Assembly: GCA_002386405.1 (NCBI GenBank)
Contig: DGIP01000114.1
Coordinates: forward strand, 1 to 46,079
Length of the DNA: 46,079 bases
From: Stenotrophomonas maltophilia
GTDB taxonomy: Bacteria > Pseudomonadota > Gammaproteobacteria > Xanthomonadales > Xanthomonadaceae
Reading direction: 5' to 3'
The notes under the pieces were generated by a model. It ran no database searches and was not told where the DNA came from. It saw only the letters and a program-made list of their open reading frames with translations. The position numbers and the translations under genes were made by a program. Below are positions 28,077 to 36,342 of this stretch, in pieces; the stretch's first letter is position 1; every line of letters begins with the position of its first letter.

Positions 28077-28480
28077 TGGGGGGCTTCGGGGCGTGGTGGC
28101 AGCAGTTGGGGCTGGTGATGGCCGGGGGTGCGCTGGGCGCGGCGCTGCGCTTCATCATCGGCGACGCCATGCTGCGCCAGTTCGGCAACGGCTTTCCCTG
28201 GGGCACGTTGACGGTGAACCTGGTCGGCGCCTTCGCGGTCGGCTACGTGGTGGTCTGGCTGCAGACCCGCGGCAGCGCGGCGCTGTATTGGCGCGCCTTC
28301 GCCATCGTGGGGATCATCGGCGGGCTCACCACGTTTTCTTCAATGATGCTGGAGGCGGTGCTGCTGGTCCGCAACGGACGCGGCTGGGTGATGCCGACGT
28401 ATCTGGGCATCAGTCTCGTCGCCGGCTTTGCGCTGGTGTGGTTGGGTGCGCGGTTGGCGGAGTCGACGGTCGCGCGGTGA
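28073..28480 (+). CDS. crcB: Fluoride channel CrcB/Fluc
   Basis: 135 residues with four membrane helices. Fluc proteins form antiparallel dimers exporting F-. Diagnostic motifs are present: GGALGAALRF, GTLTVNLVGAF (pore Asn) and GGLTTFSSMMLEA (central sodium site and pore Phe). Two adjacent ATGs (28073, 28076) are possible; the first overlaps the rarA stop and AAGGGGA precedes it. No fluoride riboswitch can lie directly upstream because the gene overlaps rarA. Confidence 0.95.
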   Translation: MMGGFGAWWQQLGLVMAGGALGAALRFIIGDAMLRQFGNGFPWGTLTVNLVGAFAVGYVVVWLQTRGSAALYWRAFAIVGIIGGLTTFSSMMLEAVLLVRNGRGWVMPTYLGISLVAGFALVWLGARLAESTVAR

Positions 28481-28558
28481 TCGATTCCGCGTATTTCTGC
28501 TGGATTTCCGTTACATCTCACGATATTGTTCGCGCCCCGTTTGCGTTCCCCGTCCGTC

Positions 28559-28831
28559 ATGCGTGATGAAGAAGATCCCGGCACCCTGGAGCTGATGCTG
28601 CCGCGCAAGCGCGGCCGTCCGCCCACGTTCGGCTACGCCATGACCGATGCCCAGCGGGCAGCCCGCTACCGGGCCCGCCGTGCCGGGCAGGCCGACCATG
28701 CTGACGTGCGCACCTGCAGCGACATGGTGCTGCTGGACAAGATCCGTGCGGCGATCAGCGCCAAGGATGCCGAACTCACCGGGTTCCTGGTGCACGTGCT
28801 GTGGCAGCGCTATCCCCTGCAGTTGAAGTGA
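28559..28831 (+). CDS. Small basic protein with AT-hook-like motif
   Basis: 90 residues from the ATG at 28559; no clear ribosome site. The N-terminal half has LPRKRGRPPTFGY, an AT-hook-like RGRP core, followed by MTDAQRAARYRARRAG, a basic segment found in small DNA-associated proteins. The C-terminal half is helical and ends LWQRYPLQLK. DNA binding is likely, function unknown. Its last 56 bases overlap the 3' end of the opposing hybrid kinase gene. Confidence 0.7.
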   Translation: MRDEEDPGTLELMLPRKRGRPPTFGYAMTDAQRAARYRARRAGQADHADVRTCSDMVLLDKIRAAISAKDAELTGFLVHVLWQRYPLQLK

Positions 28832-31130
28832 TCGCGCCGCCCACCAGCGCGGCGACCGCCGGGCGCAGGTAACCGAGCAGCCGCTCGGCTTCCCGCCAGT
28901 CGGTGGGTTGCTCCAGGTCCAGCTCGTGCAGGTCGCCGGCAATCGCGGCAAGATCCGGTTGCCCCAGCATCTGCAGGACACCGGCCAGGCGATGCGCGTG
29001 GTGTCGCAGGGCTGTTCCGGACTGGTCGCGCAGGGCGTCGTGCAGCGCGTTCTGTTCCTGCTGCAGCGATTGCAGGATCTCGACCCAGATCGGGTCGATG
29101 ACCGCACCCGGACCTGCGGCCAGGTACGGCGTGCTCGCCGGCTCCTCCACCCGCAATGCCCGCAACAGGCTGCGGATCTCCAGCGGCTTGCACAGCACCG
29201 CATCCATCCCGCAGGCCAGGCAGCGCTCAGCGTGGGACGGCGAATCATTGGCCGACAACGCTACCAGCACCGCCGGTGTGCGTCCGTGGCGGCGTTCCAG
29301 CTGGCGCAGCTGCACGGCCAGCTCGTAGCCGCTCATGTCGCCAAGCACGCAATCCAGCAGCACCACGCCGCAGGGTTCGGCAGCCTGGCTCTGCAGGGCG
29401 CTAGCGCCGTCGGCGCAGCTGCTCACCGACGCGCCCAGTGCTTCCAGCTGGCGGCACACCACCGTCCGGTTCAACGCATGGTCTTCCACCAGCAGCAGGG
29501 TGCGTCCCGCCAAGGGATGCTCCCCCGCGCAGAGGCTGGTTGCTTCCAGTACCACCGGCAGGCGCACGTCGAAGCGGCTGCCGGCGCCCGGCGCGCTGCC
29601 CAGCTGCACCGTCCCGCCCATGCCGCGCACCAGGTCCTGGCAGATGGACAGGCCGAGACCGGCCCCGCCCATCTGCCGTGAATGGTCGTCATGGGCCTGC
29701 GCGAATGCCTTGAACACACGCTCGTGCTGGTCCGCCGGAATGCCGATCCCGGTATCGCGGACCGCCAGCCACAGGTGCGCGCTGTCCTGGTCAAGCTGCA
29801 GCGACAAGGTCACCTCCACATGCCCCGCGTCGGTGAACTTCACCGCGTTGCCCAGCAGGTTGCTGAGTACCTGGCGCAGCGCGTCGCCGTCGAGCCACAT
29901 GCGCGGCAGCGGGTCGATGTCCTGCAGCAGGGTGATCGACAGGCCCTTGGCCTCCGCGCCGGGGCGGGCCACCGCCACGCAGTCGCGGGCCAGCTGGCGG
30001 ATATCGTGCCAGCCCGGGGTAGGGTGGTACTCGCCGGTGGCCAGGCGCGAGTAGTCCAGCGCATGGCCGAGCAGGTGGCGCAGCCCGGCCCCGGCGTTGC
30101 GTGCGGCGTTCACCAGCTGCCGTTGGCCCTGGTCCAGGCCCGACTGGTGCAGCAGGTCGACCGAGGTGACCAGCGCCTGCGCGGCGTTGCGCACCTCGTG
30201 GCTCATCACGGCGATGAAGCGCGCCTGCTGGCGTTCGCTGCGTCGCGCCGACTGCTGTGCCACGCGCATCCACACCCCGGCGGTGAGCAGGGCCAGCAGG
30301 ATCAGCCCGCCCGCGAGCAGTTCCCAGCGGAAGTGCTGCGACATCACCTGCAGCGATGGCCCGCTCAGGTAGGTGGCCTTGGTCCAGCGCTGCATGAGCA
30401 TGGCGTGTTCCTGCGGGCTGATCGAGCGCATCGCCTGGTGGATCTGGTCGAGCAGGGCGCGGTCGCGGTGGCGCACCACCAGGTGCAGGCTGCCCGGCAG
30501 GGTGGAAGGCCCGCCGTGCAGGAGCAGGCTGTTGCCGAACTCGCGGCGCACCACGGGGCGCATCGCCACATCCAGGTCCAGCGCCGCGTCCACCACGCCC
30601 GCTTCCACGGCGGACAGCGCTTCGCGCAGGCTGGGCAGGTCGACCACCTGCAGGTGGGGGTGGTAAGCCCCCAGCCACTCGGCCAGGCGGGTGCCGCGCA
30701 CCACCGCCACCCGGCGCAGGTGCGCGAATTCGGGCGGGTGCGCCTGGGCGTGGCGGCTGGCCATCAGGGTCTGGCCGCGGTAGTACGCCGGCGAGGCGGC
30801 CAGCGCGGTGCAGGGGGCATTGTCCAATGGCCCCAGCAGCATCATCAGGTCGGCGCGCCCGTCGCACAGCGCCTGCAGCGCGGCGGTGGCCGATTCCACC
30901 GGCTGCTCGCGGAACTCCAGTCCGGCCTGTTCGGCCACCAGCTGCGCATAGCCGGTGATCAGGTTGCTGTCGCGTGCGGCGCGGCTGTCATTGGCCAGCA
31001 GGCCGTGCTGGGAAGGGTCGGCTGCCACCCGGACCAGCCGGGGTTCGGCGCTGCTGCCCGGGGTGACAGGCAGCAGCAGGCCGACCAGCACCCCGGTCAA
31101 GGCGCCGGTCCAGGTCCAGTCGCCGCTCAC
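28776..31130 (-). CDS. BvgS/EvgS-like hybrid sensor histidine kinase
   Basis: 784 residues from the GTG at 31130, which overlaps the regulator stop by 4 bases (GTGA). A signal-anchor (about 9-28) precedes a periplasmic SBP_bac_3 (Venus-flytrap) domain (about 31-255). A membrane helix (about 270-290) leads directly to the HisKA domain FIAVMSHEVRNAAQ (H311). HATPase_c has LSNLLGNAVKFT, DTGIGI and GGAGLGLS. A receiver has D593 (VVLLDCVL) and K648 (LCKPL), and an Hpt domain has H713 in HHAHRLAG. This gives a complete His-Asp-His relay to the separate regulator. Only one Venus-flytrap domain is present and no PAS, unlike BvgS itself with two plus PAS. The ligand is unknown. Confidence 0.95.
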   Translation of the reverse strand: MSGDWTWTGALTGVLVGLLLPVTPGSSAEPRLVRVAADPSQHGLLANDSRAARDSNLITGYAQLVAEQAGLEFREQPVESATAALQALCDGRADLMMLLGPLDNAPCTALAASPAYYRGQTLMASRHAQAHPPEFAHLRRVAVVRGTRLAEWLGAYHPHLQVVDLPSLREALSAVEAGVVDAALDLDVAMRPVVRREFGNSLLLHGGPSTLPGSLHLVVRHRDRALLDQIHQAMRSISPQEHAMLMQRWTKATYLSGPSLQVMSQHFRWELLAGGLILLALLTAGVWMRVAQQSARRSERQQARFIAVMSHEVRNAAQALVTSVDLLHQSGLDQGQRQLVNAARNAGAGLRHLLGHALDYSRLATGEYHPTPGWHDIRQLARDCVAVARPGAEAKGLSITLLQDIDPLPRMWLDGDALRQVLSNLLGNAVKFTDAGHVEVTLSLQLDQDSAHLWLAVRDTGIGIPADQHERVFKAFAQAHDDHSRQMGGAGLGLSICQDLVRGMGGTVQLGSAPGAGSRFDVRLPVVLEATSLCAGEHPLAGRTLLLVEDHALNRTVVCRQLEALGASVSSCADGASALQSQAAEPCGVVLLDCVLGDMSGYELAVQLRQLERRHGRTPAVLVALSANDSPSHAERCLACGMDAVLCKPLEIRSLLRALRVEEPASTPYLAAGPGAVIDPIWVEILQSLQQEQNALHDALRDQSGTALRHHAHRLAGVLQMLGQPDLAAIAGDLHELDLEQPTDWREAERLLGYLRPAVAALVGGAITSTAGDSAATARAPGTR

Positions 31131-31786
31131 CACACCGCCAGCTGGTGGCGAAGGGTGAACAGGTCGCGGTCGGTGCGCAGGCCAAGCTTGCGGAACGCCG
31201 CGTGCTTCTGGGTGCTGATGGTCTTGATGCTGCGGTTGCGCTGCAGGGCGATGTCGGTCACGGTCATGCCGCTCAGGCACAGCTGCAGCACTTCACGCTC
31301 GCTCTGCGACAACCGGTGTTCGGCATGTTCGTCGCGGTAGTTGACCGGCACGTGGGTGTGCCCGGCGGCCACGCGCATCACCGCACGCGCCAGGGCTTCC
31401 AGGGTCTCGCCCTTGGACACCACGCCGGCCGCGCCCGCGGCCATGGTGTTGGAGATCATGACGTGGTGCACGTTGGCCGAGAACATCAACACCCGCACGC
31501 GCGGGAACCGGCGCCGCAGCATGCGCAGCAGTTCCATGCCCTGCAGGTCGCCTTCGGCCAGCGTGTAGTCCACCACCGCCACGTCCACCAGGTGGCGCTG
31601 CAACGTGTTGATCAACGATCGGGTATGGGCGTGGTTGCCGACCACGTGGAAGCGCGGGTCGGTGGACAGATGCACGTAGCTGCCATGCCGGACGACATCG
31701 TGGTCATCAAGCAGGGCGATGTTGAGTACGGACGGCAGCAGCGGTCCATATGCGGGGCCTGGATGGCGTCGAGACAAAGGAGGCAC
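31127..31786 (-). CDS. LuxR-family response regulator with RcsB-like HTH
   Basis: 219 residues from a GTG start preceded by no obvious ribosome site. A receiver domain (about 20-135) has LLDDHD, phospho-acceptor D73 (VVDYTL) and K125. The LuxR-type HTH (158-212) has NRSIKTISTQK-A-KLG, nearly identical to the recognition helix of RcsB (NRSIKTISSQK). It is the partner of the hybrid kinase that overlaps its stop by 4 bases. An RcsB-type box lies 65 bases upstream of its start. Confidence 0.95.
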   Translation of the reverse strand: MPPLSRRHPGPAYGPLLPSVLNIALLDDHDVVRHGSYVHLSTDPRFHVVGNHAHTRSLINTLQRHLVDVAVVDYTLAEGDLQGMELLRMLRRRFPRVRVLMFSANVHHVMISNTMAAGAAGVVSKGETLEALARAVMRVAAGHTHVPVNYRDEHAEHRLSQSEREVLQLCLSGMTVTDIALQRNRSIKTISTQKHAAFRKLGLRTDRDLFTLRHQLAVW

Positions 31787-31850
31787 GCAATCGTGGGATT
31801 TGCGCCATTCTTACCGCTTCAACGCGCTGCGGAGATAGTCTGATGTCAGA

Positions 31851-31865
31851 TTAGGACTATTCCTA
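31851..31865. promoter_or_regulatory. RcsB/RcsAB-box-like inverted repeat
   Basis: TAGGA and TCCTA arms around CTAT (31852-31865) match the enterobacterial RcsAB consensus TAAGAATATTCCTA at 12 of 14 positions. A second palindrome, TCTGA-TG-TCAGA, lies beside it at 31839-31850. The site is upstream of the regulator with the RcsB-like recognition helix, suggesting autoregulation. The rest of the gap 31787-31907 shows no gene. Confidence 0.6.
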
Positions 31866-31907
31866 TGCGCGGTACGAGAGATACGTCACTCTCTGCGCGC
31901 ATCCGAT

Positions 31908-32789
31908 TCAGCGCTTTTCGCGATCGAGCAGTCGCGCGAACTGCGACGCCAGGTCCAGCACCAGCGGATCGGCGTTGTCACGGTGCAGCATCGCGATCTC
32001 GATGCCGTCCATCGGTGCCAGGCCCTGCCGCGCGGTAAGCGTGCGGTGTTCACGGGTCACCGCGCGCGCCGGCAGCAGGCTGATGCCCATGCCGTCGGCC
32101 ACGGCGCCCTGGATGCCGCTGAGGCTGGAACTGGTGAAGCCGATCCGCCAGCGCCGGCCCATGCCTTCCACGGCGGCGATCAACTCATCGCGATACAGCC
32201 CGCGCGGCGGAAACGTCACCAGGGGAATCGGGTCCATGCCGATGCAGGGGCTGCGCACACTGTCCACCCAGCGCATCGGCTCATGCCAGCAGGCTACGCC
32301 CTGGCGGCTGTTGCGGCGCTGCTTGACCAGCACCAGGTCCAGCTCGCCGTGGTCGTAGGCATTGGCCAGGTCGCGGCTGAGCCCGCTGGTGACTTCCAGC
32401 TTCACCTGGCGGTGGCGGCGGGTGAAGCGGCCGAGCAGGGCCGTGGTGCGGGCGCTGACGAAGTCTTCGGGTACGCCCAGCCGGACCGTCACCGCCACCG
32501 TGGCGCCGGCCAGGGCTTCGCCCATCTGGTCGTTGAGGGCCAGCATCTGGCGCGCGATGCCCAGCAGCGTCTGGCCGGCATCGGTGGGGTGCACGTCGCG
32601 GTTGCCGCGCACCAGCAGCGGGTGCCCGGCCAGCTGTTCCAGCCGACGGATCTTCTGGCTGATGGTGGATTGGGTGGAATGCAGGCGCGTGGCGGCGGTG
32701 GTGAAACTGCCGCAGTCGGCCACCATCACCATGGCGCGCAGCAGGTCCAGTTCGAACAGGGTTCGATGCGATTGCGCACTGGGCGGCAT
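31908..32789 (-). CDS. LysR-family transcriptional regulator
   Basis: 293 residues from the ATG at 32789; an upstream in-frame GTG at 32831 is possible. The winged HTH (about 12-70) reads FELDLLRAMVMVADCGSFT then TQSTISQKIRRLEQLAGHPLLVRG. The effector-binding domain (about 95-290) is the usual two-lobed type. The target is unknown. It follows the WYL regulator on the same strand with a gap of about 68 bases, and precedes the two-component operon. Confidence 0.92.
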   Translation of the reverse strand: MPPSAQSHRTLFELDLLRAMVMVADCGSFTTAATRLHSTQSTISQKIRRLEQLAGHPLLVRGNRDVHPTDAGQTLLGIARQMLALNDQMGEALAGATVAVTVRLGVPEDFVSARTTALLGRFTRRHRQVKLEVTSGLSRDLANAYDHGELDLVLVKQRRNSRQGVACWHEPMRWVDSVRSPCIGMDPIPLVTFPPRGLYRDELIAAVEGMGRRWRIGFTSSSLSGIQGAVADGMGISLLPARAVTREHRTLTARQGLAPMDGIEIAMLHRDNADPLVLDLASQFARLLDREKR

Positions 32790-32857
32790 GGTCGTATCCA
32801 GAAAGCGAATGGCGTCTGTTCTAGCATGCACGCGGGCGGCAGGCCAGTTGCGGCCAC

Positions 32858-33838
32858 TCAGCCAGTGGCGTCATTGCCGCTGCGTGCCAGGCTGCGTGCC
32901 ACGCGGTCGCCCGCAGCGCGCATCATCGCGTGCAGAGCGGGTGGGCCCAGCACCTCGAACTCGAGCTCCAGTGCCAGCAGCCAGTACACCACCGCGCCCT
33001 GCGGGTGCGCGCCACACCGCAGCAGGCAACGCTGTGCATCCACCGGTTCAAGCATGCCCGCCGAAGCAGGCATGCGCTCGCGAACCTGTTCGATGGGGGC
33101 ATGCAGGATCACCCGCGCCTCATCCCCGTACGGCCCCAGTGACAGCGACTGGCTCACGAACGCGCGCAGGTCGCCGTTGGCGGGCGAGGGACGCGGGCGG
33201 AAGTGCGCGCCCACCTCGGCGGCGCTGGTCATGCGGTCGATGCGGAACGTGCGCCAATCCACGCGCAGCGTGTCCCACGCCACCAGGTACCAGCGCCGTT
33301 CGGCATGTACCACGCCCTGCGGCTCCACCAGCCGCTGGCTCGGCTGCCCCTGGCGGTCGGCGTAGTCGAAGCGCAGCTGCAGCTGGTCGCGGCAGGCGCC
33401 GGCCAGGGTGGCCAGCAGCCCGGCGTCGACCATCGGCCCGGCCTGGTCGATCGGCAGGATCGCGGTTCGCAATGCATCCAGCCGGCGGCGCAGGCGGGAT
33501 GGCATCACCTGTTCCAGTTTGACCAGTGCGGTGATCGCGGTCTGCTCGATGCCACTGATGGTCCCGGTCACTGCGGTGCGCAGGGCCAGCGCGGCGGCCA
33601 GCGCTTCTTCATCGTCGAGCAGCAACGGCGGCAGTGCGCGGCCGGCGCGGAAGGCATAGCCGCCGGCCACGCCACTGCTGGCCTGGATCGGGTAGCCCAG
33701 TTCGCGCAGGCGTTCGATGTCGCGGCGCAGCGTGCGTGGATGCACGCCGATATCCGCGGCCAGCGTGTTGCCGGGCCAATGCGGCCGGGATTGCAGCAAC
33801 GAGAGCAGGCGCAGCAGTCGAGCAGAGGTGGTGAGCAT
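32858..33838 (-). CDS. YafY-type HTH-WYL transcriptional regulator
   Basis: 326 residues from the ATG at 33838 (MLTTSARLLRLLSLLQ is the typical start; an ATG at 33850 is also in frame). The DeoR-like winged helix has LAADIGVHPRTLRRDIERLRELGYPI. The WYL domain (about 140-215) has the signature RRWYLVAWDTLRVDWRTFRID. A WCX-like C-terminal domain follows. These regulators often control the divergent neighbour, here a GST gene. A perfect inverted repeat lies between. Confidence 0.93.
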   Translation of the reverse strand: MLTTSARLLRLLSLLQSRPHWPGNTLAADIGVHPRTLRRDIERLRELGYPIQASSGVAGGYAFRAGRALPPLLLDDEEALAAALALRTAVTGTISGIEQTAITALVKLEQVMPSRLRRRLDALRTAILPIDQAGPMVDAGLLATLAGACRDQLQLRFDYADRQGQPSQRLVEPQGVVHAERRWYLVAWDTLRVDWRTFRIDRMTSAAEVGAHFRPRPSPANGDLRAFVSQSLSLGPYGDEARVILHAPIEQVRERMPASAGMLEPVDAQRCLLRCGAHPQGAVVYWLLALELEFEVLGPPALHAMMRAAGDRVARSLARSGNDATG

Positions 33839-33862
33839 GGGCGGCAGCATCGCGCCTGTCGA

Positions 33863-33877
33863 GGACAGGATCTGTCC
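33863..33877. promoter_or_regulatory. Operator-like inverted repeat between WYL regulator and GST gene
   Basis: GGACAG, GAT, CTGTCC: a perfect 6-base palindrome with a 3-base spacer, in the 121-base divergent gap. A plausible binding site for the WYL regulator. Confidence 0.65.
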
Positions 33878-33959
33878 GCAATGGTGGCTAGCCTGTGGCC
33901 ACGGTGCAAGGCCCCTGGCGGCGCACCTTTCCACACCGACAACCCACAAGGAGTTCCGC

Positions 33960-34565
33960 ATGTCCGTCGTCTTCTATTGGCACCCCATGTCCAGCGCCAC
34001 CCCCATTGCCTGCGCCCTTGCCGAACTGGGGGTCGCCCATGACCGGGTGCGGATCGACATCCGCAATGGCGAGCAGCGCACGCCGGAGTACCTGGCGATC
34101 AACCCCAACGGCAAGGTGCCGTGCCTGGTGGTGGATGGCACGCCGATCTTCGAAGGCCTCGCCATCCATCTGTGGCTGGGCGACCGCTTCGGCGTCGCGC
34201 GCGGGCTGTGGCCTGCGGCCGACACGCCCGAGCGGCTGCAGGCGCTGTCCTGGTGCGCATGGGCGTATGTGACCTACATGGCCGTGGTGGGCCGACTGAG
34301 GATGGCCACCAGCGACGACGCACTGCGCGATCCCCGCCATGCCGCAGCGGCCCTGGCGGAGGCGATCCAGCTGCTGGACATCCTCGAGGCGCGCCTGGCG
34401 GGTCGGCAGTGGATGCTGGGTGCGGAGTACTCGCTGGTCGACCTGGTGGTCGGGCAGGTGGTGGGGTACGGCACGTATGTCGGGGCCGGCGTGGCCGACC
34501 ATCCTGCCGTGGCCGCGTGGCTGGCCCGGCTGCAGCAGCGCCCGGCAATGCAGGGTGAGGTCTGA
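33960..34565 (+). CDS. Glutathione S-transferase-like protein
   Basis: 201 residues from the ATG at 33960 with AAGGAG 7 bases upstream. The thioredoxin-fold N-terminal domain (1-80) has FYWHPMSSATPIACALAELG, NPNGKVPCLVVDG (cis-Pro) and PIFEGLAIHLWLGDRFG (E/S glutathione-binding site, here EG). A helical C-terminal domain ends WLARLQQRPAMQ. Substrate unknown. It is divergent from the WYL regulator. Confidence 0.93.
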   Translation: MSVVFYWHPMSSATPIACALAELGVAHDRVRIDIRNGEQRTPEYLAINPNGKVPCLVVDGTPIFEGLAIHLWLGDRFGVARGLWPAADTPERLQALSWCAWAYVTYMAVVGRLRMATSDDALRDPRHAAAALAEAIQLLDILEARLAGRQWMLGAEYSLVDLVVGQVVGYGTYVGAGVADHPAVAAWLARLQQRPAMQGEV

Positions 34566-34570
34566 CGCTC

Positions 34571-34589
34571 GCATTCGGGAATCGAATGC
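34571..34589. other. Short hairpin after the GST gene
   Basis: GCATTCG, GGAAT, CGAATGC: 7-bp stem 5 bases beyond the GST stop, without a T tract. Possibly a weak terminator. Confidence 0.4.
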
Positions 34590-34621
34590 CGGGCATGTGA
34601 AAAGTTAACTGGTGAATGCCT

Positions 34622-34647
34622 ACCTCCGCACCGTATGGTGCGGAGGT
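34622..34647. other. Perfect stem-loop before the amidohydrolase start
   Basis: An 11-bp perfect stem (ACCTCCGCACC with GGTGCGGAGGT) with loop GTAT, ending 21 bases before the ATG at 34669. There is no T tract. It may be an operator, or an RNA structure in the 5' leader. Confidence 0.6.
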
Positions 34648-34668
34648 CTTCCCTGTACTGCGCCCGCC

Positions 34669-36117
34669 ATGAACCTGAAAGTGCTGTCCGCGTTCCCGTT
34701 GCTGCTTGCCCTGGCTCCCGCTGCATTGGCCGCCGAGCAGGCCGACCTGATCATCCGCCACGCCACCGTGGTGGATGTCGAACACGCCACCACCCATGCC
34801 GACCAGGCGGTGGTGGTGCGCGGCAAGGACATTGTGGCGGTGGGCGACGACCGCACCATTGCCAAGGCCTGGACGGCAGCGCAGCGCATTGATGGCAAGG
34901 GCCGCTTCCTGATTCCCGGCCTGTGGGACATGCACGTGCATTTCGGCGGCGGACCGGAGCTGATCGAAGAGAACAAGGCGCTGCTGCCGCTGTACATCGC
35001 CCACGGCATCACCACCATCCGCGACTGCTCCGGCGACCTGCCCACGCAGGTACTGCAGTGGCGTGGGCAGATTGCCGACGGCAGCCTGGAAGGGCCGCAG
35101 CTGTTCAGCTCCGGCGCCAAGATCGAAGGCATCAAGCCGGTCTGGAAGGGCACGCAGGAAGTGGGCAGCCAGGCCGATCTGGACGCTGCGCTGGCCCAGC
35201 TCAAGCGCGACCGCGTGGACTTCGTCAAGATCACAGACAGCACCCTGACCCCGCCGCTGTTCCTGGCCGCGGTAAGCGGCGCGCGCGCCAATGGCCTGCG
35301 TGCGTCCGGCCACATCCCGATGGCGCTGACCGTGCAGCAGGCGGTGGACGCCGGCATCAGCTCGATCGAACACCTGGATTACGCGTACAAGGCCGGGGTC
35401 AAGGACGAGGCCGCCATTGCCGCCGATTTCGCCGCCAAGCGCATTGACCGCGCCGAAGCCAATCGCCGGCTTGATGAAGGCTTTGATCGCGAGACCGCCA
35501 TGGCCGCGTATCGCGGCTTTGCAGCCAAGGGTGTGTATGTCACGCCCACGCTCAACGGCGGACGCATCCTCGACTTCCTCGACCAGGACAACCACGCCAA
35601 CGATCCGTACCTGGCGTACATCGGCCCGAAGCTGCAGGCCACCTACCAGTGGCGGGTGGATCGGGCGGCCCAGGCCAGCCCGGCACAGATTGCCGACCGC
35701 CACCAGCAGTATCACCAGGTGGCGGCCGTGCTGCCGATGCTGCAGGAAGCCGGGGTGACCGTCATGGCCGGCACCGACGCGGGCTTCCTGAACTCCTTCA
35801 ATTATCCGGGCATCGGCCTGCACGATGAGCTGAGCCTGTTCGTCAAGGAAGGCCTGACCCCGGCTCAGGCGCTGTCATCGGCCACCCGTGCAGGCCCGTC
35901 CTGGTTCGGTACGCTGGACCGCTACGGTGGCATCAGCGAAGGCAAGGCCGCCGACCTGGTGCTGCTGGATGCCAACCCGCTGCACGACATCCAGGCCACC
36001 CGCGCGATCAACACGGTGGTGCTGCGTGGCCATGTCTATGACCGCAAGGCGCTGGACGCACTGTTGGCACAGACGCGTGCCAAGGTTGCGAAGTGGCAGC
36101 AGGACGCTGCCCAGTAG
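34669..36117 (+). CDS. Exported amidohydrolase (imidazolonepropionase-like)
   Basis: 482 residues from the ATG at 34669. Signal peptide about 1-21 (ending ALAA). The amidohydrolase barrel has the metal-binding HxH in GLWDMHVHFGG, a Lys in FVKITD, His in ASGHIPMA and IEHLDY, and Asp in MAGTDAGF. The C-terminal segment GISEGKAADLVLLDANPL rebuilds the composite beta domain. This subfamily includes periplasmic prolidase- and imidazolonepropionase-like enzymes; the substrate is unknown. A strong terminator follows. Confidence 0.93.
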   Translation: MNLKVLSAFPLLLALAPAALAAEQADLIIRHATVVDVEHATTHADQAVVVRGKDIVAVGDDRTIAKAWTAAQRIDGKGRFLIPGLWDMHVHFGGGPELIEENKALLPLYIAHGITTIRDCSGDLPTQVLQWRGQIADGSLEGPQLFSSGAKIEGIKPVWKGTQEVGSQADLDAALAQLKRDRVDFVKITDSTLTPPLFLAAVSGARANGLRASGHIPMALTVQQAVDAGISSIEHLDYAYKAGVKDEAAIAADFAAKRIDRAEANRRLDEGFDRETAMAAYRGFAAKGVYVTPTLNGGRILDFLDQDNHANDPYLAYIGPKLQATYQWRVDRAAQASPAQIADRHQQYHQVAAVLPMLQEAGVTVMAGTDAGFLNSFNYPGIGLHDELSLFVKEGLTPAQALSSATRAGPSWFGTLDRYGGISEGKAADLVLLDANPLHDIQATRAINTVVLRGHVYDRKALDALLAQTRAKVAKWQQDAAQ

Positions 36118-36153
36118 CGATCTTTCCGCAGCACAATCAAGAGAAGGAACAAG

Positions 36154-36182
36154 CGCCCCGCACCTGTTGCGGGGCGTTTTTC
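36154..36182 (+). terminator. Terminator after the amidohydrolase gene
   Basis: CGCCCCGCA and TGCGGGGCG form a 9-bp stem around CCTGT, followed by TTTTTCG. 36 bases beyond the stop. Confidence 0.92.
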
Positions 36183-36195
36183 GTTTGGGCGCCAC

Positions 36196-36209
36196 TGCAA
36201 CAGATTGTA
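36196..36209. promoter_or_regulatory. TGCAA-N4-TTGTA element (site 1) upstream of the pilus operon
   Basis: TGCAA, CAGA, TTGTA inside a larger near-perfect palindrome (36191-36214, arms GCCACTGCAA and TTGTAGTGGC, one mismatch). One base off the motif of sites 2 and 3. Confidence 0.5.
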
Positions 36210-36320
36210 GTGGCGCATTGAGGAATGTTGAATGTGGCGCGGTGCAGCAGAACTTTATGCTGCCTCCCATTCAACGCGGCGATGCATTCGCACGCATCTG
36301 TTGGTCATTCCAATCGCAGT

Positions 36321-36334
36321 TGCAACTTATTGCA
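36321..36334. promoter_or_regulatory. TGCAA-N4-TTGCA element (site 2)
   Basis: A perfect 5-base inverted repeat with 4-base spacer. Its centre is 22 bases, about two helical turns, from that of site 3. Confidence 0.65.
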
Positions 36335-36342
36335 GAGCCTCT

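Noticed and set aside
27950..28080. Possible fluoride riboswitch before crcB
   Set aside because: crcB overlaps the rarA stop, so the upstream sequence is coding and no crcB-motif RNA structure is seen.
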